DNA of 64,000 bases from Streptomyces sp. NBC_01231 (GTDB lineage: Bacteria; Actinomycetota; Actinomycetes; Streptomycetales; Streptomycetaceae). Shown piece by piece: positions 45,889 through 53,315 of the stretch; the stretch's first letter is position 1, and every line of letters begins with the position of its first letter. Both the position numbers and the translations under genes were made by a program. Where the stretch lies: the NCBI GenBank assembly GCA_035999765.1, contig CP108521.1:1116001-1180000 (forward strand). Direction: 5' to 3'. The notes beneath the pieces are model-generated. The model did not search any database, was not told where the DNA came from, and saw nothing but the letters and a program-made list of their open reading frames with translations.

Positions 45889-45966
45889 GGCTGTCGTCCT
45901 CACCGGTCGATTTGAGATGTGCCGTTCGAAATGCGCCGACCGGGGGGTCGGGGCACCCTCAGAGCC

Positions 45967-45981
45967 GTTACACTGTTACAC
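45967..45981 (+). promoter_or_regulatory. Direct repeat GTTACAC and probable leaderless promoter of the TetR gene
   Basis: GTTACAC occurs at 45967-45973 and 45975-45981, immediately before the ATG at 45982. TACACT at 45969-45974 fits a -10 box ending 7 bases before the ATG, so transcription may begin at the start codon. The repeat could be the TetR operator, letting the protein shut off its own gene. Confidence 0.5.
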
Positions 45982-46578
45982 ATGACGCCTATTCGTCACA
46001 ACAACTCGGACGACACGGTCCTCGATGCGGTGCGCGACTGCGTGCTGGCCGTCGGCGTCCGCCGCACCACGCTGACCGACGTGGCCCGCCGCGCCGGGGT
46101 CTCCCGTATGACGCTGTACCGGCGCTGGCCCGACGTACGCACGCTGGTCGGCGACCTGATGACCCGGGAGTGGGTCGGCGTGGCCACCCGGGCGATGCCC
46201 GAACGCGGTCCCGGCACGCAGACCAGGGCCCTGATCGTCGACGGACTGGTGGCCGGGGTGGACGCCTTCCGCGCCCATCCGCTGTTCGGCAAGATCGTCG
46301 ACGTCGATCCCGAACTGCTCCTTCCCTATGTGCTGGACCGGCGCGGGGCGAGCCAGACGGCCCTGCTGGAGCTGTTGGCCGAGGCGCTGCGGGAGGGACA
46401 CGCCGACGGGTCGGTGCGCCCTGGCCATGTCGAACGGCAGGCGCGGTCCCTGCTGCTGGTCGTGCAGTCCTTCACCCTGTCCCTGCGGACCATGACCGAC
46501 GAGGACGACACCGAGCTGACCGGCGCGGCCTTCCTCGGGGAGCTGCGGACCATCCTGGAGAGGACCCTCACACCATGA
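45982..46578 (+). CDS. TetR/AcrR-family regulator
   Basis: 198 residues. The N-terminal TetR DNA-binding domain reads VLAVGVRRTTLTDVARRAGV then SRMTLYRRWPDVRTLVGDL. The helical ligand domain contains DAFRAHPLFGKIVDVDPELLLPY and a C-terminal dimer helix. It is divergent from the AGPS-like gene and its stop overlaps the glpD start (ATGA). The start has no ribosome site, but a -10-like box lies 7 bases upstream, fitting leaderless translation. In M. tuberculosis Rv2250c is a TetR regulator in the same relative position, so it probably controls both sides of this glycerolipid locus. Confidence 0.92.
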   Translation: MTPIRHNNSDDTVLDAVRDCVLAVGVRRTTLTDVARRAGVSRMTLYRRWPDVRTLVGDLMTREWVGVATRAMPERGPGTQTRALIVDGLVAGVDAFRAHPLFGKIVDVDPELLLPYVLDRRGASQTALLELLAEALREGHADGSVRPGHVERQARSLLLVVQSFTLSLRTMTDEDDTELTGAAFLGELRTILERTLTP

Positions 46579-48263
46579 GCCCGACCCGCAGCCCGGCATC
46601 CGGGCCGGTGGCCCCGTCGTCAGGATCGTCGTCGCTCTCCGCCGCCCGGCGTTCGCGGGAACTGACCGCGACCGTGGACGGGCCCGTGGTGGACGTCCTG
46701 GTCGTCGGTCTCGGCGCGACCGGTGCCGGAGCCGCTCTGGACGCCGCCGCCCGCGGCCTGAGCGTCGTCGCCGTGGACGCGCACGACCTCGCGTTCGGCA
46801 CCTCCCGCTGGAGCTCCAAGCTCATCCACGGCGGGCTGCGGTACCTCGCCTCCGCGCAGGTGGACGTGGCGCACGAGAGCGCCGTCGAACGCGGGGTGCT
46901 GATGGAGCGCACCGCGCCCCACCTGGTCGGCGCCCAGCCGTTCGTGCTGCCGCTGACCGCGCTGGTCTCGCGCGGCCAGGCCGCCCTGGCATGGGCCGGT
47001 CTGCGCGCCGGGGACACCCTGCGGCTGACGGCCGGCACGGCCCGGGCCACCCTGCCCGCGCCGCGTCGGCTGTCCGCGGTGGAGGCCCGCCACCTGGCTC
47101 CGGCGCTGCGCGCCGACGGTCTGCGCGGCGGCCTGCTGTCCTGGGACGGCCGGCTCACCGACGACGCCCGCCTGGTGACCGCGCTGGCCCGCACCGCCGC
47201 CGCCCACGGCGCCCGCGTCCTGACCCGGGTCCGGGCCCTGGAGCTCACCGGCTCCGGCGCCCGGATACGGGACGAACTCACAGGCCAGGAGGGGCACATC
47301 CGGGCGCGGGCAGTGATCAACGCCTCCGGTGTGTGGGCGGGGGACCTGGTCGACGGCGTCCGCATACGACCGTCCCGCGGCACCCATCTGGTCCTGCGCT
47401 CGGAGCATCTCGGCCCCTTGCCGGCGGGGCTGCACATCCCGGTCCCCGGGGAGAGCAACCGCTTCGTCCTGGTCCTGCCCCAGGGCGACGGCCGGGTCTA
47501 CGTCGGGCTCACCGACGAACCCGTCGAGGGCGAGCTCCCGGATGTGCCCGAAGCCCCGGAGTCCGACATCGGGTTCCTCCTCGACGTCCTCGGCTCGGTC
47601 CTGGACGTGCCCGTCCACCGCGAGGACGTCGCAGGGGCGTTCGCCGGTCTGCGCCCGCTGCTGGACACGTCGACGGCGGCCGGGACGGCGGCCGGGACCG
47701 CCGACATCTCCCGCCGGCACGCGGTGCTGACCGCACCGGACGGCGTGGTCACCGTGGTCGGCGGCAAGCTCACCACCTATCGGCGGATGGCCGAGGACGC
47801 CGTCGACGCCGCCGTCACCGCCCGCCGCCTCACGGCCGGCCCGTCCTCCACCGCCTCGCTGCCACTCGTCGGCGCCGCGTCACCGCACGTCCTCGGCAGC
47901 GTGCGGGCGCCACGGCGCCTGGTGCGGCGCTACGGCACCGAGGCCGCGGCCGTCCACGCGCTCGGGGCGAGCGACACCCGCCTGCGCGAGCCCGTGGTGC
48001 CGGGGCACCCCGTCACCCGCGCCGAACTGCTGTGGGCGGTACGCCACGAGGGGGCGCTCGACGCCGCCGACCTGCTCGACCGGCGTACCCGCATCGGGCT
48101 GGTGCCGGACGACCGTGCGGCGGCGCTGGCGGTGGTGCCGGAGGTCCTGGGCGAGGAACTCGGTGCGGAATCGCGTGAGTTGGGGACAAGCACGGGCGCG
48201 GGCACGGGAGCGGGCACGGAACCAGGTGAGGTCTGGGGTGGGTCTCAGGTCGAGCGGGGGTGA
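46575..48263 (+). CDS. glpD: Glycerol-3-phosphate dehydrogenase/oxidase, FAD-dependent
   Basis: 562 residues. Oxidises sn-glycerol-3-phosphate to dihydroxyacetone phosphate at the membrane. Signs: the FAD loop DVLVVGLGATGAGAALDAAARG, TSRWSSKLIHGGLRYLAS, RLTDDARLVTALARTAAAHG, VINASGVWAGDLVDG, RPSRGTHLVL and VTVVGGKLTTYRRMAEDAVD, then the C-terminal domain VPGHPVTRAELLWAVRHEGA. The last about 25 residues are a Gly/Thr/Ala low-complexity tail. Start overlaps the TetR stop (ATGA). DHAP produced here could feed the AGPS-like enzyme across the divergent promoter. Confidence 0.94.
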   Translation: MSPTRSPASGPVAPSSGSSSLSAARRSRELTATVDGPVVDVLVVGLGATGAGAALDAAARGLSVVAVDAHDLAFGTSRWSSKLIHGGLRYLASAQVDVAHESAVERGVLMERTAPHLVGAQPFVLPLTALVSRGQAALAWAGLRAGDTLRLTAGTARATLPAPRRLSAVEARHLAPALRADGLRGGLLSWDGRLTDDARLVTALARTAAAHGARVLTRVRALELTGSGARIRDELTGQEGHIRARAVINASGVWAGDLVDGVRIRPSRGTHLVLRSEHLGPLPAGLHIPVPGESNRFVLVLPQGDGRVYVGLTDEPVEGELPDVPEAPESDIGFLLDVLGSVLDVPVHREDVAGAFAGLRPLLDTSTAAGTAAGTADISRRHAVLTAPDGVVTVVGGKLTTYRRMAEDAVDAAVTARRLTAGPSSTASLPLVGAASPHVLGSVRAPRRLVRRYGTEAAAVHALGASDTRLREPVVPGHPVTRAELLWAVRHEGALDAADLLDRRTRIGLVPDDRAAALAVVPEVLGEELGAESRELGTSTGAGTGAGTEPGEVWGGSQVERG

Positions 48264-48296
48264 GCGAGGGCGCGGGGCGAGCGGAGGCACGGGTCG

Positions 48297-48935
48297 TCAG
48301 TGTCCAGTGCGCCGGATCCGCCACACGTTGTCGTAGCGGAAGCCTTCGATCCCCTCGGGGGAGACGCTCGGCTTGCGCACCGTGTCCACGGTCTCGACGG
48401 ACCACTCCCCCTCCGGCAGCGCGAGCGCCGCGAGCACGCCCGTAGGCGTGGGGAACTCCACGTCGAAGGGCGGCTCCTCCTGCCACGACGGCCAGCCCGC
48501 GTGCATCACGATCAGGAGCGTGCCACCGGGCGCCACCGCTTCGGCGGCCCGCCGCAGGACTCCGTCCTGGTCCATGGGCACCGGGGACTGCAGGAACTGC
48601 GCGCTGACCAGGTCGAAGGCCCCCTCCGGAAACGTCACGCCCAACTCGTGCCGCTCCCACCGGACGCGGTCGCCGACTCCGGCCTCGGCGGCGTGCCCGG
48701 CCGCGCGTTCCAGGGCCGTAGGGGAGATGTCGGCCCCCGTGACCCGCCAGCCGCTCGAGGCCAGCCACACCGCGTCCGCTCCCTCGCCGCATCCCAGGTC
48801 GAGCGCGGTGCCGGGCGCGAGGCCGGCCACCTCCCGCACGAGCAGCGGATTGGGCCGACCGCTCCAGACACGGTCGTTGCCCTGATAGCGGGCCTCCCAG
48901 AACTCGGCGGCCTCCGTCGGGTGGATGTGGGTCAT
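48297..48935 (-). CDS. Class I SAM-dependent methyltransferase
   Basis: 212 residues. Motif I is LDLGCGEGADAVWLASSGW, motif II contains GADISPTALERAA, and a later strand FDLVSAQFL and GGTLLIVMHAGWPSW complete the Rossmann fold. The opening EFWEARYQGNDRVWSGRPNP is common to TehB-like/thiopurine-type methyltransferases in Streptomyces, which act on small molecules or metalloid anions. AGGAGG lies 5 bases before the ATG at 48935. A palindrome TTGCCG-TTT-CGGCAA lies about 80 bases upstream and may control it. Substrate unknown. Confidence 0.9.
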   Translation of the reverse strand: MTHIHPTEAAEFWEARYQGNDRVWSGRPNPLLVREVAGLAPGTALDLGCGEGADAVWLASSGWRVTGADISPTALERAAGHAAEAGVGDRVRWERHELGVTFPEGAFDLVSAQFLQSPVPMDQDGVLRRAAEAVAPGGTLLIVMHAGWPSWQEEPPFDVEFPTPTGVLAALALPEGEWSVETVDTVRKPSVSPEGIEGFRYDNVWRIRRTGH

Positions 48936-49012
48936 GGCGCCTCCTGCGCGGAACACTGCGGTGGTTGTCGCAAGGAAGCCTCCGTCGGCAACAGCACTAC
49001 AGGCAAAGGAAG

Positions 49013-49027
49013 TTGCCGTTTCGGCAA
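49013..49027. promoter_or_regulatory. Palindrome TTGCCG-TTT-CGGCAA upstream of the methyltransferase
   Basis: Perfect 6-base arms with a 3-base centre; further GGCAA half-sites lie at 48987-48991 and 49002-49006. The cluster looks like an operator, probably for the methyltransferase gene; no regulator gene is adjacent. Confidence 0.5.
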
Positions 49028-49089
49028 GGAGGCGGGGCGACAGTCGCCGGCCGGCCCACGTGCTGTCCGGCGACTGTCGCCCCGCCTCC
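49028..49089 (-). terminator. Long hairpin downstream of the muramidase unit
   Basis: A perfect 23-bp stem (arm begins GGAGGCGGGGCGACAG) with a 16-base loop, starting 11 bases beyond the stop at 49101. It is the longest perfect hairpin in the window and probably ends the two-gene muramidase transcript. Confidence 0.8.
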
Positions 49090-49100
49090 GCGCCGCCCGG

Positions 49101-49388
49101 CTACTCGGAGTCCCGGCTGCGCACCGCGGTTGCCACGTCCTCCTGCACCTCCTGCCGCGCCCGGCCCCGTGTCCTGGCGTACTCGGCCAGCGTGGACTGG
49201 GCCTCACGGTCGAGGTCGCGCCAGGCGCGCCAGGCGGTCTCGTAGGTGACGGTCTGTTGCTTGGTCCACTTGTGCTCGGCGGGCGGACCGAGGGAGTGCC
49301 GCAGCTCTTCGACCCGGTTGTGTGCCTGGTCTGCCGCACGCTGTTTCTCCACCACCTCGTCGAAGGTGGGTGCCGCGTCATCAGCCAT
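49101..49388 (-). CDS. Hypothetical small alpha-helical protein
   Basis: 95 residues, highly charged, with long helices likely throughout (FDEVVEKQRAADQAHNRVEE, WRAWRDLDREAQSTLAEYAR, RGRARQEVQEDVATAVRS). No signal peptide or membrane segment. Its ATG lies inside the end of the muramidase gene (8-base overlap ATGGCTGA), so the two are translationally coupled. I do not recognise the family; a coiled-coil or immunity/chaperone-like partner is possible but unsupported. Confidence 0.7.
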   Translation of the reverse strand: MADDAAPTFDEVVEKQRAADQAHNRVEELRHSLGPPAEHKWTKQQTVTYETAWRAWRDLDREAQSTLAEYARTRGRARQEVQEDVATAVRSRDSE

Positions 49389-50217
49389 GGGCGAGCGCCC
49401 GGAGCTTCGCGGCCGTGCCGTTGAACTTGTCGTGGTCGCCGACCGTCGGCCCGGTGGAGGTGTACTGCCACATCGTGTACTTGGTCCAGCCGGCCGGCAG
49501 GGTGCCCGCGGTCGAGGCGTAGCGGGCGATCCACAGCGGGTTGGCGGCGAACCCGCCGTAGTTGCCGGTGCATTCGGCCCACCAGGTGGTGGCCGTGTAG
49601 ATCACGGCGGCCCGGCCCGTTCGCGCCTTGTACCGGTTCAGGAAGTTGCGGATCCAGGTGACCATCGCGCTCGGGGTCTTGCCGTAGCAGGCGTCGCCGT
49701 ACGGGTTCCACTCGATGTCGAGTGCGCCGGGCAGGGTTTTGTCGTCCTGGGACCAGTTGCCGCCGTGGTCGACGAAGTAGTCGGCCTGGGTGGCACCGCC
49801 GGTGGTGTCCGGGGTCGCGAAGTGGTACGCCCCGTGGATCATGCCTTGGTTGTACGAGCCGCCGTACTGCTGGCTGAAGTAGGGGTTCCGGTAGTAGGTC
49901 CCCTCGGATGCCTTGGCGTAGGCCCAGCGCACTCCGCTGGTCCACAGCGTCGGCCAGGACACGTTGCCCTGGTAGCTGGCCACGTCCACACCCTCTGTCT
50001 GGGTGGCGCGGGTTCCGGTGGGTGGACCGCCGTGTCGCCCGTCGTGGGCCACGACCCCCATGCCCATGAAGGCGGAACCGCGGACGGGCGAGGGAGACGG
50101 AGCGGCTGAGACCGCGGACGGGGCGAGCGGGACGCAGGCGGCGGCGAGCAGAGTGGCGGCCACGAGCAGACGGGAGCGGCTCAGGGCCGCGGTGATGGAT
50201 ATTCGCACGCTCTCCAT
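49381..50217 (-). CDS. Secreted GH25 muramidase (N-acetylmuramidase)
   Basis: 278 residues with a Sec signal (LLVAATLLAAACVPLAPSAVSA). The mature GH25 barrel begins GVDVASYQGNVSWPTLWTSG with the first catalytic Asp. It continues AYAKASEGTYYRNPYFSQQY, GAYHFATPDTTGGATQADYF and LDIEWNPYGDACYG with the catalytic Asp/Glu pair, ending MWQYTSTGPTVGDHDKFNG. It cleaves the MurNAc-GlcNAc bond of peptidoglycan, for wall remodelling or attack on other cells. No wall-binding module. It shares an 8-base overlap with the downstream helical protein gene. Confidence 0.95.
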   Translation of the reverse strand: MESVRISITAALSRSRLLVAATLLAAACVPLAPSAVSAAPSPSPVRGSAFMGMGVVAHDGRHGGPPTGTRATQTEGVDVASYQGNVSWPTLWTSGVRWAYAKASEGTYYRNPYFSQQYGGSYNQGMIHGAYHFATPDTTGGATQADYFVDHGGNWSQDDKTLPGALDIEWNPYGDACYGKTPSAMVTWIRNFLNRYKARTGRAAVIYTATTWWAECTGNYGGFAANPLWIARYASTAGTLPAGWTKYTMWQYTSTGPTVGDHDKFNGTAAKLRALAHG

Positions 50218-50750
50218 CTGACCCGCAGAAGGGCTCGGGTGCCTCGGCCGACTGATCCGTGGGAGTGAACGTTCTCGAACGGCCGCACCCGTCAGTGGCC
50301 ATGTCGCCGACTGTCGGGGCGGCCCGTCGGGGACGTCACCCGCCTTTGGTCACCCGGCGTTTCGTCTGGTGCGCAGGAGCAGGCGGAAGCCCCAGATCAG
50401 GAGAACCGCTCCGGCCGCGGCCGGCCACAGCTGCGTCCCGGTCTCGGCGAGGTCGCCGCCGGTTGCCCGCGGCGCGGCCCAGTCGCCCGCGGTGCGGGCC
50501 GGTCGCCCGCGGTGCGGTCGGGGGACCGACGGGCGGCTGTGCGACGGCGCCGGCCGCGCCTTCGTCGCCACCCGAGCCCTGCTCGCCGCCCGGAGCCCTG
50601 ATCATCTGGCCCTCCACGCGGCCTACTTGGTCCGAAATCGCCGGTTCGGCCAGACGCGGATCCGTCGTCTGCGGCACATGAACCGAGCACGCGCCGTCGA
50701 GCGGCCACCCGACCAGTAGTCTCTCCCGATCGGCGAGGACGGGAGGGGCC
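50218..50750. other. Region with only one doubtful coding remnant
   Basis: 530 bases between divergent genes. The minus-strand frame 50350-50571 encodes a sorting-signal end (separate entry). The rest shows no gene I can support. GC-rich direct repeats (GCCCGCGGTGCGG-like) at about 50486-50520 are the only other pattern. Confidence 0.4.
50350..50571 (-). pseudogene. Remnant of an LAETG sortase-anchored surface protein
   Basis: 73 residues from a GTG. The C-terminus is a textbook sorting signal: GGDLAETGTQLWPAAAGAVL, a hydrophobic helix ending LLIWGFRLLL, then RTRRNAG. LAxTG is the motif of streptomycete class E sortases. No signal peptide precedes it; the frame is closed by a stop about 30 bases upstream, and the preceding sequence is Pro/Arg-rich. 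It looks like the 3' end of a surface-protein gene whose front was lost or frameshifted. A frameshift in the sequence is an alternative. Confidence 0.5.
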
Positions 50751-51329
50751 GTGGGTTGGTTCGGGAGCGGGGACGAGAGTGGCGGGGAACGCCTGTGGCG
50801 TGCCTATCTCGAAGCGGATCACCTCCGTTTCGTCGCCGAGGAGAGACTGCGCGGAGTGGAACAGGACCGTGCGGCGGCCAGACAGCGGCTCCTCGGATCC
50901 GACGTCGTTCCCGTGCTCCGGGAGTCCCTGCGCACCGGCCGAGGTTCCTTGGCGGTCCTGGACCTGCTGCGTGACGTGGGCACGGATCGTCCCGACGTCG
51001 TCCAGAGCCTGCTCCCCGAGTTGTACGAGTGCTGCCTGAGCGTCAACAAGCCCGGTATCTGGGGGCGTGAGGTTGTCAGCGCGCTCGCCGGGTCGGTCGC
51101 CGTGCACGACGAACTCGCCCCGTTGGTGGAGCGGACGCTGGTCGACGAGGTGACCGACGTCCTCGCGATGCGTGCCCTGGTGATGCTCCTGGACGACCTC
51201 GGGGACGCAGCGCTCATGACACGGTGGCGGCGCGCCGCCCTCGCCTCCCCGGACGTCGACGTGCGGGAGATCGTGGAGGAGTACACCGCCGGGGAGGACA
51301 CTCAGCCGCAGGTTCCCCCCGAGGCGTAG
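50751..51329 (+). CDS. Hypothetical protein, possibly helical-repeat
   Basis: 192 residues from GTG with GGGAGGGG just upstream. Leu/Val/Glu-rich amphipathic helices run through the whole length (VVPVLRESLRTGRGSLAVLD, VVQSLLPELYECCLSV, VVSALAGSVAVHDELAPLVE, ALVMLLDDLGDAALMTRW), spaced like HEAT-type repeats. This is the kind of small tally protein found beside immunity or armadillo-like genes, but no family is recognised. Its 3' end overlaps the tail of the convergent shortened SRPBCC gene by 28 bases. Confidence 0.75.
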   Translation: MGWFGSGDESGGERLWRAYLEADHLRFVAEERLRGVEQDRAAARQRLLGSDVVPVLRESLRTGRGSLAVLDLLRDVGTDRPDVVQSLLPELYECCLSVNKPGIWGREVVSALAGSVAVHDELAPLVERTLVDEVTDVLAMRALVMLLDDLGDAALMTRWRRAALASPDVDVREIVEEYTAGEDTQPQVPPEA

Positions 51330-51562
51330 CCGCCCTGGTCGCGGGTGCCCCATTCGACCCGGAGCTGCTCGGGCCTGGCCCGCAGCAGGGCACGGGTGTC
51401 CTCGTCGTGGCGGTCCTCGTGCACCGTGACGGCCGGCGGCTCGTCGGCGTGCACGTGCAGGGTCCCCGGCAGCCAGGCCTCCAGCTGGTCCACGTGGGCG
51501 GCCTGGTCGAAGACGTACTCCGGCTGGGCCGGCATCGTGCGGGAACGTTCGTACTCGGTCAT
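51302..51562 (-). pseudogene. Truncated SRPBCC (polyketide cyclase-like) protein
   Basis: 86 residues starting MTEYERSRTMPAQPEYVFDQ, then DQLEAWLPGTLHVHADEP and RVEWGTRDQGGYA. This is the start of an SRPBCC/START-like small-molecule-binding protein, which normally runs about 140-150 residues. After GGYA the frame changes character (SGGTCG) and stops, inside the 3' end of the convergent gene. The C-terminal half of the fold, including its long helix, is absent. It is probably a broken gene, though a short expressed product is possible. Confidence 0.6.
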
Positions 51563-51741
51563 GGGCGCACCGTCCCTCGGTTCGGGTATCTCGACAGGAC
51601 GCGTTCCCGGCCTGCCGGAACCGAACCGGAAGGTGCGCCTGGGCTGTCGGCGGCGGGTGGGACGTCGAATGAGCGCGCCCCGCGTGGGGAACCCGGTCCC
51701 CGCATTCCCTGTCCCTGATTCCGAACCTCCGAGGAGGGCTC

Positions 51742-52275
51742 ATGAGTCTCCTACGCCGGGCCGGCCGCCCCCTGCTCGCTTCCATGTTCGTCGCCGGCGG
51801 CCTGAACTCCGTTCGTGAACCCAAGGAGGTGGCCCCGGTCGCCGAGCCCGTCGTGCGTCCGGTCACCGAACGCGTCTCCGCGCTGCCCGACCGCACGGAC
51901 CGGGTCGTACGGCTCAATGGTGCCGTTCAGGTGGTGGCGGGCGTCCTGCTCGGCATGGGACGTGTCCCGCGGCCGGCGGCCCTGGCCATCGCCGCCACCC
52001 TCGTGCCCACGACGCTTGCGGCCCACCGATTCTGGGAGACGGAGGACCCGGACGAACGCGCCCAGCAGCGCATCCACTTCCTGAAGAACCTCTCGATGCT
52101 CGGCGGCCTGCTCATCGCGGCCGACGACACGGCCGGCCGTCCCTCCCTGTGGTGGCGCGGCCGTCACTCCGCGCACGGCCTGCGCCGTGAGGCCCACCTG
52201 GTGCGCCGCTCGGTCCGCGCCACGACACGGCCCGCCGCCGCGGCCGCCCGTGTACGCGCCAAACTGCCCGCCTGA
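51742..52275 (+). CDS. DoxX-family membrane protein
   Basis: 177 residues with GAGGAGG before the ATG. DoxX pattern: RRAGRPLLASMFVAGGLNSV, then RLNGAVQVVAGVLLGMGRVP and PAALAIAATLVPTTLAAHRFWE, and IHFLKNLSMLGGLLIAADD; about four helices. A basic Arg/Ala tail of some 40 residues extends past the usual end. DoxX proteins sit in the cytoplasmic membrane and in actinobacteria are linked to redox stress and thiol oxidoreductases; no such partner is adjacent. A strong terminator follows. Confidence 0.9.
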   Translation: MSLLRRAGRPLLASMFVAGGLNSVREPKEVAPVAEPVVRPVTERVSALPDRTDRVVRLNGAVQVVAGVLLGMGRVPRPAALAIAATLVPTTLAAHRFWETEDPDERAQQRIHFLKNLSMLGGLLIAADDTAGRPSLWWRGRHSAHGLRREAHLVRRSVRATTRPAAAAARVRAKLPA

Positions 52276-52305
52276 TCCACCGCCACCGGTCGCGGGAGCC
52301 GGACA

Positions 52306-52348
52306 ACGGGTGCGGGGCGCGGCCGGACAGGCCGCGCCCCGCACCCGT
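52306..52348 (+). terminator. Strong hairpin after the DoxX gene
   Basis: A perfect 19-bp stem (arm ACGGGTGCGGGGCGCGGCC) with a 5-base loop, 31 bases after the stop. Confidence 0.85.
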
Positions 52349-52411
52349 GCTGCAGGAACCACCGTCCGAGCACCCGGTCGGGGTCCGGAACCCCGGCCTG
52401 GGACGCGGGCG

Positions 52412-52582
52412 TCAGAGCGGGTGCCCCTGGACCGTGAGCCGGCGGTGGACGGCGTCCTTGTCCGCCGGAGTGATCCGGGCCGGACCGTCGACGTAGGGAC
52501 CCTCGTCCTCGTTGAAGCCCGTGTCGGTGACGCGCGCGGTGACCCAGTGGGCCCGATCGGCCCGGACCGACGCGCTCCACAC
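52412..52582 (-). CDS. Possible small hypothetical protein
   Basis: 56 residues from a GTG with no clear ribosome site. The end reads VTDTGFNEDEGPYVDGPARI then ADKDAVHRRLTVQGHPL, which has a protein-like composition unlike a random frame. It lies in an otherwise empty 390-base gap between the DoxX terminator and the hemerythrin gene. No family recognised. Confidence 0.3.
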   Translation of the reverse strand: MWSASVRADRAHWVTARVTDTGFNEDEGPYVDGPARITPADKDAVHRRLTVQGHPL

Positions 52583-52663
52583 CTGGCGTAGGACGGACGG
52601 GCAGGGGCACTCGGGGGTCTCCGCGGTTCCGCCGGAACCGCCCGCCGGCTGGAGGTGACACGC

Positions 52664-53227
52664 ATGGGTCACGGAGGAAACGTCATCGACGAGCTGATGA
52701 CCGATCACCGAGAGGTCGAGGACATCTTCGGCAAGATCGAGGCGCTGCCGTCGGGCGACAAGAACCGCAAGGTGTACGCGGACCAGGCCACCATGGAGCT
52801 GGTGCGGCACTCGGTGGCCGAGGAGGCCTACCTGTACCCCGCGGTGCGGGAGCACCTGGTGAACGGGAACGCCATGGCGGACCGGGAGATCGAGGACCAC
52901 TCCAAGGCCGAGCAGATCATGAAGGACCTGGAGAGCCGCGAGGCGGGCGACCCCGAGTTCGACCGGCTCATCGGGATGCTGATGAGTGAGATCCGCTCCC
53001 ATCTGGCCGACGAGGAGGAGAACCTGTTCCCCCAGCTGCGGGTGGCGTGCCCGGCGGAGGCGCTGGACGACCTCGGCGAGAAGGTGCACATGGCGAAGAA
53101 GGTGGCCCCGACCCGCCCCCACCCCGCGGCCCCGGACACTCCTCCGGCGAACAAGATGCTGGCACCGGGAGTCGGCCTCGTCGACCGTCTGCGCGACGCC
53201 CTCACGGGACGCGGCAAGTTCGACTGA
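52664..53227 (+). CDS. Hemerythrin-like domain protein
   Basis: 187 residues. A four-helix HHE domain carries the di-iron ligands: DELMTDHREVEDIFGKIEAL, MELVRHSVAEEAYLYPAVRE, IEDHSKAEQIMKDLE and IRSHLADEEENLFPQLR. After a Pro-rich linker the tail reads GVGLVDRLRDALTGRGKFD. Such proteins bind O2, NO or iron and are linked to oxidative stress. GGAGGTG precedes the ATG at 52664; a GTG three codons upstream is less likely. Confidence 0.93.
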   Translation: MGHGGNVIDELMTDHREVEDIFGKIEALPSGDKNRKVYADQATMELVRHSVAEEAYLYPAVREHLVNGNAMADREIEDHSKAEQIMKDLESREAGDPEFDRLIGMLMSEIRSHLADEEENLFPQLRVACPAEALDDLGEKVHMAKKVAPTRPHPAAPDTPPANKMLAPGVGLVDRLRDALTGRGKFD

Positions 53228-53315
53228 GTCCTGCCCCCGCGCGGACATTCGTCACGTCGGCGGAGGCGTCGGATGCGGCGGAGCCGGCCCGGGTGCCTGA
53301 CCGACGCGGCCGGGG

